Assembly (NCBI RefSeq): GCF_008087085.1
Contig: NZ_VIYJ01000007.1
Coordinates: forward strand, 62,001 to 126,000
Direction of reading: 5' to 3'
Source of the DNA: Nocardioides rubriscoriae
Lineage (GTDB): Bacteria > Actinomycetota > Actinomycetes > Propionibacteriales > Nocardioidaceae
Length of the DNA: 64,000 bases
In this document: positions 57,686 through 64,000 of the stretch, in pieces
Position numbering within the stretch: the first letter of the stretch is position 1
Layout: each line of letters begins with the position of its first letter
Made by a program: the position numbers and the translations under genes
Notes under the pieces: model-generated
Told to the model about the DNA's origin: nothing
Database searches by the model: none
The model's input: only the letters and a program-made list of their open reading frames with translations

Positions 57686-59532
57686 TGGCCCGCCCACGGC
57701 CCGGCGCCGGACCCGCACGACGTCCCGCACGACGCCCCGCACGACGCCCCGCACGACGCCCCGTCCAGGGTCCCGGCACCGGGCTGCGACGCGGGTCCTC
57801 GGCCTTCCGCCTGCGGGTGGGCTTCGTGTTCATCGCGATGATCCTGTCGCTGTTCGCGGCGCGGCTCGTGCAGCTGCAGGGCGTCGACCCCGGCCAGTAC
57901 GCCGCGATGGCCGCGGCCGAGGGCAAGATCAGCGTGGTGCTGCCGGCCGAGCGCGGCGACATCGTCGACCGCAACGGCCAGCCCCTGGCCGACTCGATCG
58001 ACGGGCTGATGGTGGTCGCCGACCCGTCGCTGACCGAGGCCAAGGCCGCCGCCCTGGCCGGCTTCTTGTCGCGGCGCCTCGACCTCGACTACTTCACGAC
58101 CCTCAAGCGGCTGCGGATGCCCGACAGCCGCTTCCAGTACATCGCCCGACAGGTCCCGGCCGCCCACGCCCGCGACGTCGTGGACGCCGCCCGCGACAAG
58201 GGGTTCGTCGGGATCTTCACGCGCGACGACCCGGTGCGCGTCTACCCGGCGGGCTCGATCGGCGCCAACCTGCTCGGCTTCCTCGGCACCCCCAGGAAGA
58301 ACGGCGCGGCCCGGCCCTCCGCCGGGCTCGAGCTCGCCTTCAACGGCTACCTCTCGGGCCACGACGGCGAGGCGCGTTACCAGGTCGGCGCCACCGGCAG
58401 CCAGATCCCGCTCGGCGACAACACCGTCGACCCGGCGCGCGACGGGTCCCGGCTGACCCTGACCCTCGACCGTGACCTGCAGTGGTACTGCCAGCAGGTG
58501 CTGGCCGACGCCGTGCGCAACGCCCGCGGCGACTCGGGCACCGTGATCGTCGGCGACTCACGCACCGGCGAGATCCTGTGCCTGGCCGACTACCCGACGT
58601 ACGACGCCTCACGGCCCGACCTGTCGCCCGAGAACCTCTACGGGTCGCGCGCGCTCAGCGACGCCTACGAGCCCGGCTCGGTCGAGAAGACCCTGACGAT
58701 GGCGTCGCTGATCGACGCCGGCAAGGTCACCGACACCACCCGGTTCAAGGTGCCGAGCGTGCTGCTGCGCCAGGACCGCCCGATCCACGACTACTTCGAG
58801 CACGGCACCCTGCGCCTGACCCTGGCCGGCATCCTGGCCAAGTCGTCCAACATCGGCACCGTGATGGCCGCCGACAAGTTCGACCGCGGCCAGCTGCGGT
58901 CCTACCTCACCCGCTTCGGGCTCGGCTCGCGCACCGGTGTCGGCATCGGCGGCGAGTCGCCCGGCATCCTGCCCGACGGCAGCATGTGGACCAGCCAGAC
59001 CGCCGACCGCATCGCCTTCGGCCAGTCGCTGTCGGTCAACGCCCTGCAGATGTGGGCCGCGGTCAACACCATCGCCAACGGCGGCGAGCGCGTCGACCCC
59101 AGCCTGGTGAAGGGCACGGCGACCCTCGCCGACGGCACCGAGGTCGGCAGCGGGGTCGCCCAGCGGCGCCGCGTCGTCAGCGAGGACGCCGCGCGCCAGA
59201 CGTCGGAGATGATGGAGCGCGTCATCGACCCCGAGGCCGGGGTCGCCCCCGGTGCGGCCGTCCCGGGCTACCGCGTCGCCGGCAAGACCGGCACGGCCCA
59301 GCGCGTGGTCGACGGCGTCTACGACGGCTCGTTCACCGTCTCGTTCGCCGGGTTCGCCCCGGCCGACGACCCACGCTTCACGGCCTACGTCGTGGTGCAC
59401 AACCCGCGCAACGGCGGCGGTGGCGGCTCGGTCGGCGGGCCGGCGTTCTCCAAGATCATGGGCTACACGCTGCGCCGCTACGCGGTCGCGCCGACCGGCA
59501 CCCCACCCTCGCGGCTGCCCGTCGAGTGGTGA
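57685..59532 (+). CDS. ftsI: Division-specific penicillin-binding protein 3 (FtsI/PbpB)
   Basis: 615 residues. Basic, repeat-built cytoplasmic tail (RRPARRPARRP), one transmembrane helix (about 49-70), then dimer domain with RGDIVDRNGQPLADS. Transpeptidase motifs: S332-V-E-K335 in EPGSVEKT, S387-S388-N389 and K534-T-G. It cross-links septal peptidoglycan. No C-terminal PASTA domain, as usual for actinobacterial FtsI. The 12-base repeats at the N-terminus change only the tail. Confidence 0.96.
   Translation: MARPRPGAGPARRPARRPARRPARRPVQGPGTGLRRGSSAFRLRVGFVFIAMILSLFAARLVQLQGVDPGQYAAMAAAEGKISVVLPAERGDIVDRNGQPLADSIDGLMVVADPSLTEAKAAALAGFLSRRLDLDYFTTLKRLRMPDSRFQYIARQVPAAHARDVVDAARDKGFVGIFTRDDPVRVYPAGSIGANLLGFLGTPRKNGAARPSAGLELAFNGYLSGHDGEARYQVGATGSQIPLGDNTVDPARDGSRLTLTLDRDLQWYCQQVLADAVRNARGDSGTVIVGDSRTGEILCLADYPTYDASRPDLSPENLYGSRALSDAYEPGSVEKTLTMASLIDAGKVTDTTRFKVPSVLLRQDRPIHDYFEHGTLRLTLAGILAKSSNIGTVMAADKFDRGQLRSYLTRFGLGSRTGVGIGGESPGILPDGSMWTSQTADRIAFGQSLSVNALQMWAAVNTIANGGERVDPSLVKGTATLADGTEVGSGVAQRRRVVSEDAARQTSEMMERVIDPEAGVAPGAAVPGYRVAGKTGTAQRVVDGVYDGSFTVSFAGFAPADDPRFTAYVVVHNPRNGGGGGSVGGPAFSKIMGYTLRRYAVAPTGTPPSRLPVEW
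57715..57762 (+). repeat. Four 12-base tandem units in the ftsI 5' end
   Basis: GCACGACGTCCC then three GCACGACGCCCC units at 57715, 57727, 57739 and 57751, in frame, coding for Arg-Arg-Pro-Ala. Confidence 0.92.
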
Positions 59533-59552
59533 TGGGCCAGGATGGGCCGGCC

Positions 59553-61085
59553 ATGTCGACCCGCCCCCAGCACCCCCTCAGGACCCCGCTCCACGACGTC
59601 GCCGACGCCGTCGCCGGGGCCCGGCTCGTCGGCGACGGCGCCGCGCAGGTCACGGGTCTCACCCTGTCGACCCAGCGCGTCGAGCCCGGCGACCTGTACG
59701 CCGCCCTGCCCGGCTCACGGGCCCACGGCGCCGAGTTCGCGGCCGCGGCCGTGGCCGCGGGTGCCGTCGCCGTGCTCACCGACGAGGCCGGCCTCGAACG
59801 GGCGGTCGCGGCGGGTGTCCCCGTCGTGGTCGTCGAGCGGCCGCGCGCCGCGCTCGGAGGGCTCGCCGCGCTGCTCAACGGCGACCCGGCGAGCGCCATG
59901 GCGATGATCGGCGTGACCGGCACCCAGGGCAAGACCACCACCACGCGCCTGGCCGAGGCCGGGCTCGCCGGCGCCGGCTCCTGCGCCGCCGTCGTCGGCA
60001 CCGTCGGCACCCGCATCGCCGGCACCGACGTCCGGACCACCCTCACGACCCCCGAGGCCCCCGACCTGCACGCCCTGTTCGCCGTGATGCGCGAGCACGG
60101 CGTGGAGGTCTGCGCGATGGAGGTCTCCAGCCACGCGCTGGTGATGGGCCGCGTCGACGGGGTCGTCTTCGACGTGGCCGTCTTCCTCAACCTCGGGCGC
60201 GACCACCTCGACTTCCACACCGACGTCGAGGACTACTACCGCGCCAAGGCCTCGCTCTTCACCCCCGAGCGGACCCGGCTCGCGCTGGTCAACGTCGACG
60301 ACGAGCACGGCCGCCGGCTCGCCGGCGAGATCGCGGCGACGTCGGTGCCGGTGCGCACCTTCGCCCTCGACGACACCCCCGAGGGTCGCCGCGCCGACTG
60401 GCGCGCGGTCGATCTGGTCCTGGAGCGCGAGGGGTCCCGCTTCACCGTCGTCGGGCCCGACGGGTCGAGGTTCGCGGCCGGCGTACCGCTGCCGGGACGG
60501 TTCAACGTCTCCAACACCCTCGCCGCGGTCGCGGCGACCGCCGAGGCCGGCTTCGACGCCGCGGCGGTGGCCACGGCGATCGCCGCCTCCGGCGGCGTGC
60601 CCGGCCGGCTCGAGCGGGTCGAGGCCGGCCAGGACTTCCTCGTGGTCGTCGACTACGCCCACAAGCCCGACGCCGTCGAGGCCGCGATCAGCACCCTGCG
60701 CCCGCTGGCCGAGGCCGGCGGCGGCCGCGTCATCGCCGTGCTCGGCGCCGGTGGCGACCGCGACCCCGGCAAGCGCCCGATCATGGCCGGCATCGCCGCC
60801 CGCCTGGCCGACGTGCTCGTGGTCACCGACGACAACCCCCGCAGCGAGGACCCCGCCGCCATCCGCGCCGCCATGCTGGCCGGCGTCGAGCAAGCCCACC
60901 GCGACCGGGTCGTCGAGATCGGCGACCGGCGCGCCGCGATCGAGCACGCCCTGGGCGTGGCCCGCACCGGCGACGTCGTGCTGGTGGCCGGCAAGGGCCA
61001 CGAGACCGGTCAGGTGGTCGCGGGCGTGGTCCACGACTTCGACGACCGGGTCGTCGCCCGCCAGGTCCTGGAGGCCCGCCGGTGA
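59553..61085 (+). CDS. murE: UDP-MurNAc-tripeptide synthetase MurE
   Basis: 510 residues from the ATG at 59553; an ATG at 59532 that overlaps the ftsI stop (TGATG) would add seven. Adds the third stem residue. ATP loop GTQGKTTT with K127; the DNPR motif in VVTDDNPRSEDP indicates diaminopimelate rather than lysine. SSHALVMGRVDGVVFDVAVF and DYAHKPDAVEAAI are further MurE marks. N-terminal UDP-binding TLSTQRVEPGDLYAALPG. Whether LL- or meso-DAP is used cannot be read here. Confidence 0.95.
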   Translation: MSTRPQHPLRTPLHDVADAVAGARLVGDGAAQVTGLTLSTQRVEPGDLYAALPGSRAHGAEFAAAAVAAGAVAVLTDEAGLERAVAAGVPVVVVERPRAALGGLAALLNGDPASAMAMIGVTGTQGKTTTTRLAEAGLAGAGSCAAVVGTVGTRIAGTDVRTTLTTPEAPDLHALFAVMREHGVEVCAMEVSSHALVMGRVDGVVFDVAVFLNLGRDHLDFHTDVEDYYRAKASLFTPERTRLALVNVDDEHGRRLAGEIAATSVPVRTFALDDTPEGRRADWRAVDLVLEREGSRFTVVGPDGSRFAAGVPLPGRFNVSNTLAAVAATAEAGFDAAAVATAIAASGGVPGRLERVEAGQDFLVVVDYAHKPDAVEAAISTLRPLAEAGGGRVIAVLGAGGDRDPGKRPIMAGIAARLADVLVVTDDNPRSEDPAAIRAAMLAGVEQAHRDRVVEIGDRRAAIEHALGVARTGDVVLVAGKGHETGQVVAGVVHDFDDRVVARQVLEARR

Positions 61086-62434
61086 TCACGATGCGCTTGA
61101 GCGAGGTCGCGGCCGCCGTCGGCGGCCGGCTGCACGGCCCCGACGTGCTCGTCAGCGGGGCGGCCTACGTCGACAGCCGCGCGGCCGTGCTCGGCGGCCT
61201 CTTCGTCGCCGTGGTGGGGGAGCGGGTCGACGGCCACCTCCACGCCGACGGGGCCCACGCGGTGCTGGGCAGCCGTCCGACCAGCGCACCGACCGTGGTC
61301 GTCGACGACGTCACCGTCGCGCTGGGCCGCCTGGCCCGGCGGGTGGTCGGCACCCTCGACGTGCCCGTGCTCGCCGTCACCGGCTCGCAGGGCAAGACCG
61401 GCACCAAGGACTACCTCGCGCACCTCCTCGGCCCGACCGCCGTGGCGACGCGCGCCAACAACAACAACGAGCTCGGCGTGCCCCTCTCCGTGCTGCGCGC
61501 CGACGAGACCACCACCCACCTCGTGCTCGAGATGGGCGCGCGCGGCATCGGCCACCTCGCCTACCTGTGCGAGATCGCGCCGCCCACGGTCTCGGCCGTG
61601 CTCAACGTCGGCACCGCCCACGTCGGGGAGTTCGGCGGCGTCGAGGCGATCGCCGCGGCCAAGGGCGAGCTGGTCGAGGCCCTCGACGAGCACGGGACCG
61701 CGGTGCTCAACGCCGACGACCACCGCGTCGCGGCCATGGCCTCGCGCACCCGCGGCCAGGTCCTGACCTTCGGCGGGACCGGCGACGTGCGGTGGCGCGA
61801 CGTCACCCTCGACGCCCTGGGCCGCGCCACGTTCGAGCTCGGCCACGCCGGCTCCTGGACCCGGGTCACGCTGCGCCAGACCGGCGCCCACCAGGTGGCC
61901 AACGCGGCCGCGGCCGCGGCGATGGCCCTCGCGGTCGGCGTACCCCTCGAGGCGGTGGGGGAGCGGCTGTCCACCGCCGAGGCCGCGTCGCGGTGGCGGA
62001 TGGAGCTCGCCGAGCGGGCCGACGGGCTGCTGGTGCTCAACGACGCCTACAACGCCAACCCCGCCTCGATGCGCGCCGCCCTCGACGCGCTGCGTGCCCT
62101 GGGGCGAGACCGGGCCGGGCGCACCGTCGCCGTGCTGGGAGAGATGAAGGAGCTCGGCGGCGAGCACGACGCCGGCCACCTCGAGGTCGGGCGGGCCACG
62201 GCCGGGGTCGACGTGGTGGTCGTCGTCGGCGACGCGGCCGCCGGCATCGCCGAGGGCGCCCGCTCGGCCGGCGTGCGTGAGGTGATCGTCACGGCGGGGC
62301 GTGACGACGCACTCGCCTGGGTGCGGAAGAATGCTCGCGCCGGGGACGCCGTCCTCGTCAAGGCCTCCCGTGCGGCAGCGCTCGAGGTGCTGGCCGCCGC
62401 ACTGATCGACGACGGGGAGGGACACGCCAGATGA
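61082..62434 (+). CDS. murF: UDP-MurNAc-tripeptide-D-Ala-D-Ala ligase MurF
   Basis: 450 residues. ATP loop GSQGKTGTK with K105; RANNNNELGVPLSVL, VLEMGARGIGHLAYL, LNVGTAHVGEFGG and DAYNANPASMRAAL are the family motifs. Adds D-Ala-D-Ala to complete the UDP-pentapeptide. GTG start overlaps the murE stop. In the N-terminal domain the stretch DGHLHADGAHAVLGSRPT is about five residues shorter than the usual helix after DGH (as I remember other MurF proteins); the frame is intact, so this is a natural small deletion. Confidence 0.95.
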   Translation: MITMRLSEVAAAVGGRLHGPDVLVSGAAYVDSRAAVLGGLFVAVVGERVDGHLHADGAHAVLGSRPTSAPTVVVDDVTVALGRLARRVVGTLDVPVLAVTGSQGKTGTKDYLAHLLGPTAVATRANNNNELGVPLSVLRADETTTHLVLEMGARGIGHLAYLCEIAPPTVSAVLNVGTAHVGEFGGVEAIAAAKGELVEALDEHGTAVLNADDHRVAAMASRTRGQVLTFGGTGDVRWRDVTLDALGRATFELGHAGSWTRVTLRQTGAHQVANAAAAAAMALAVGVPLEAVGERLSTAEAASRWRMELAERADGLLVLNDAYNANPASMRAALDALRALGRDRAGRTVAVLGEMKELGGEHDAGHLEVGRATAGVDVVVVVGDAAAGIAEGARSAGVREVIVTAGRDDALAWVRKNARAGDAVLVKASRAAALEVLAAALIDDGEGHAR

Positions 62435-63540
62435 GAGCGATCCTCCTCGGCGGCGGCATCGCCCTGCTGGTGTCCCTGCTCGGCACCCGCGTGGCCATCA
62501 CGCAGTTCACCAAGCTCGGCTACGGCCAGGAGATCCGCGACGACGGGCCCACCACCCACCACACCAAGCGCGGCACCCCCACCATGGGGGGCGTCGCGAT
62601 CATCGGTGCCGTGGTGGTCGCCTACTTCGGCGCCAAGCTGATCACGCTCACGGCGCCCTCGGCGTCCGGGCTGCTGCTGCTCTTCCTGTTCGTCGGCTGC
62701 GGGCTGGTCGGCTTCCTCGACGACTTCATCAAGATCTACAAGCAGCGCAGCCTCGGCCTGCGCAGCAAGGCCAAGGTCGTCGGCCAGACGCTGATCGCCG
62801 TCACCTTCGGCGCGCTCGCGCTGTCGCCGTGGCTCGAGGACGAGAGCGGGCGCACCCCCGCCAGCGACAAGATCTCCTTCCTGCGCGAGATCGACTGGCT
62901 GGCCCTGCCCGCCGTGGTCGCGGTGGTCCTGATCTGGCTGATCGTCACCGGCACCAGCAACGCGGTCAACCTCGCCGACGGCCTCGACGGCCTGGCCACC
63001 GGCTCGTGCGTGATGGTCTTCGGCGCCTACATGCTGGTCAACATCTGGCAGGCCGGGCAGTCGTGCGAGAACAGCCCCGGTCCCCAGTGCTACGACGTCC
63101 GCGACCCGCTCGACCTCGCGATCATCGCGGCGGCGATCACCGGCGCCTGCTTCGGCTTCTTGTGGTGGAACGCCTCGCCGGCGGCCATCTTCATGGGCGA
63201 CACCGGCTCCCTGGGCCTGGGCGGCGCCCTGGCCGGCTTCGCGATCCTCACCCGCACCGAGCTGTTGCTGGTCATCCTCGGCGGACTGTTCGTGCTCATC
63301 ACGCTCTCCTCGATGATCCAGACCCTGGTCTTCAAGGCGAGCCGTTCCAGCGCCCTGTTCCGCCGGGTGTTCCGGGTCGGCCCGCGCCACCGCGTGTTCC
63401 GGATGGCCCCGCTGCACCACCACTTCGAGATGCTCGGCTGGGAGCAGGTCACCGTCGTGATCCGCTTCTGGATCATCACCGGGCTCTTCGTCGCGACCGG
63501 CCTCGGCATCTTCTACGCCGAGTGGGTCACCCGGCTGTGA
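62431..63540 (+). CDS. mraY: Phospho-MurNAc-pentapeptide transferase MraY
   Basis: 369 residues with ten hydrophobic helices. Seen: DGPTTHHTKRGTPTMGGV, LVGFLDDFIKIYKQRSLGL (metal Asp pair), NAVNLADGLDGLATGS, FMGDTGSLGLGGALAG and the late PLHHHFEMLGW (HHH motif). Transfers phospho-MurNAc-pentapeptide to undecaprenyl phosphate to make lipid I. ATG overlaps the murF stop (ATGA) and the end overlaps murD (GTGA). Confidence 0.96.
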   Translation: MRAILLGGGIALLVSLLGTRVAITQFTKLGYGQEIRDDGPTTHHTKRGTPTMGGVAIIGAVVVAYFGAKLITLTAPSASGLLLLFLFVGCGLVGFLDDFIKIYKQRSLGLRSKAKVVGQTLIAVTFGALALSPWLEDESGRTPASDKISFLREIDWLALPAVVAVVLIWLIVTGTSNAVNLADGLDGLATGSCVMVFGAYMLVNIWQAGQSCENSPGPQCYDVRDPLDLAIIAAAITGACFGFLWWNASPAAIFMGDTGSLGLGGALAGFAILTRTELLLVILGGLFVLITLSSMIQTLVFKASRSSALFRRVFRVGPRHRVFRMAPLHHHFEMLGWEQVTVVIRFWIITGLFVATGLGIFYAEWVTRL

Positions 63541-64000
63541 CCGCCCGCGACGTGAGCGGCCTCGACCGGCAGTCGTCCTGGGACGGCGTGCGTGCGGTGG
63601 TCGCCGGGTTCGGGGTGTCGGGCTTCGCCGCCGCCGACAACCTCACCCACCTCGGTGCCTCGGTCACCGCGCTGGCCGACCAGGCCACCGCCGCCCAGCT
63701 GGAGAAGGCCGAGCTGCTCGAGGTGCTCGGCGCCCGGGTCGACATCCACGCCGGTGCCACCCACACCCTGCCCGACGACGTCGACGTGGTCGTCACCTCA
63801 CCGGGGTTCCGGCCCGACAGCCCGCTGCTGCAGCAGGCCCACGCCCGCGGCGTACCCGTGTGGGGCGAGGTCGAGCTCGCCTGGCGGCTGCGTGCCCCCG
63901 GCCCGAACGGTGAGCCCGCGCCCTGGCTGTGCGTCACCGGCACCAACGGCAAGACCACCACCACCCAGATGCTCGACGCGATCCTGCGGGCCGCCGGCCT
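63537..64000 (+). CDS. murD: UDP-MurNAc-L-Ala:D-Glu ligase MurD (3' end outside window)
   Basis: The first 154 residues are present. N-terminal Rossmann segment AVVAGFGVSGFAAADNLTHLG and VVVTSPGFRPDSPLLQQAHA match MurD, and the ATP loop GTNGKTTTT has K139. VPVWGEVELAW precedes it as in other MurD proteins. Adds D-glutamate to UDP-MurNAc-L-Ala. GTG start overlaps the mraY stop; the next expected genes (ftsW, murG, murC) are beyond the window. Confidence 0.95.
   Translation, partial: MTARDVSGLDRQSSWDGVRAVVAGFGVSGFAAADNLTHLGASVTALADQATAAQLEKAELLEVLGARVDIHAGATHTLPDDVDVVVTSPGFRPDSPLLQQAHARGVPVWGEVELAWRLRAPGPNGEPAPWLCVTGTNGKTTTTQMLDAILRAAG

Overview
The window is very GC-rich chromosomal DNA from an actinobacterium, most like the Nocardioidaceae (genus-level placement is inference). 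The support is: almost every third codon position is G or C; GTG starts are common; at least 14 genes have a TANNNT box only 6-7 bases before the start codon, the layout of leaderless actinobacterial mRNAs; and the right half has the gene neighbourhood I recall from M. tuberculosis around Rv2158c-Rv2178c (aroG, pknL/Rv2175c, idsA2, metF-like, DUF3040, mraZ, mraW, ftsL, pbpB, murE, murF). I see no tRNA, rRNA, CRISPR array, transposase or phage gene.

Layout. 1-9 kb: tail of an unknown gene, a LuxR-type response regulator, an overlapping NAT/GNAT/coiled-coil operon, a short FGGY-kinase relative with a DUF1028 gene, a phosphofructokinase with the residues of the pyrophosphate-dependent type, and a TetR/MFS efflux pair with a clear operator. 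9-17 kb: an APC permease, a xylose-type ABC transporter (binding lipoprotein, single-domain ATPase, permease) opposite a ROK repressor, and class II DAHP synthase. 17-26 kb: threonine aldolase, a secreted propeller-like protein, an ECF sigma factor, a Ser/Thr kinase, an ABC-2 exporter with an unknown exported protein, a lipase and a zinc-ribbon membrane protein. 26-28.5 kb: a second, type I DAHP synthase behind a candidate Tyr/Phe attenuator with its own leader peptide, and an EamA transporter. 28.5-36.7 kb: PASTA kinase (PknL type) facing an Rv2175c-type DNA-binding protein, a secreted RNase Sa-like enzyme with a barstar inhibitor, polyprenyl synthase, MetF, SIMPL protein, a CrtI-like flavoprotein and a P-loop kinase.

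36.9-40.4 kb is a tightly overlapped minus-strand operon (YbaK, DUF4126, ATP-grasp-like protein, PAS protein with an incomplete kinase core). 41-49.3 kb is a DNA-damage island: two perfect LexA boxes with matching promoter geometry stand before DUF6504-HEPN and before the error-prone polymerase DnaE2; a secreted endonuclease I lies between them, and a methyltransferase and DinB follow. No ImuA or ImuB gene is present. This is the best candidate for an under-described system here.

49.4-64 kb: DUF3040, then the minus-strand MoxR-DUF58-transglutaminase operon, then the division and cell-wall (dcw) cluster on the plus strand: mraZ, a 52-residue membrane protein, rsmH, ftsL, ftsI, murE, murF, mraY and the start of murD, mostly with 1-4 base overlaps. 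Five GTGG boxes at exact 10-base spacing precede mraZ, and a second CCACC-type 10-base array on the other strand fills the gap after mraZ.

Repeats are a second theme: a 26-base palindrome in three tandem copies plus one distant copy, degenerate copies of a roughly 100-base intergenic element, and codon-phased 12-base tandem repeats inside several genes.
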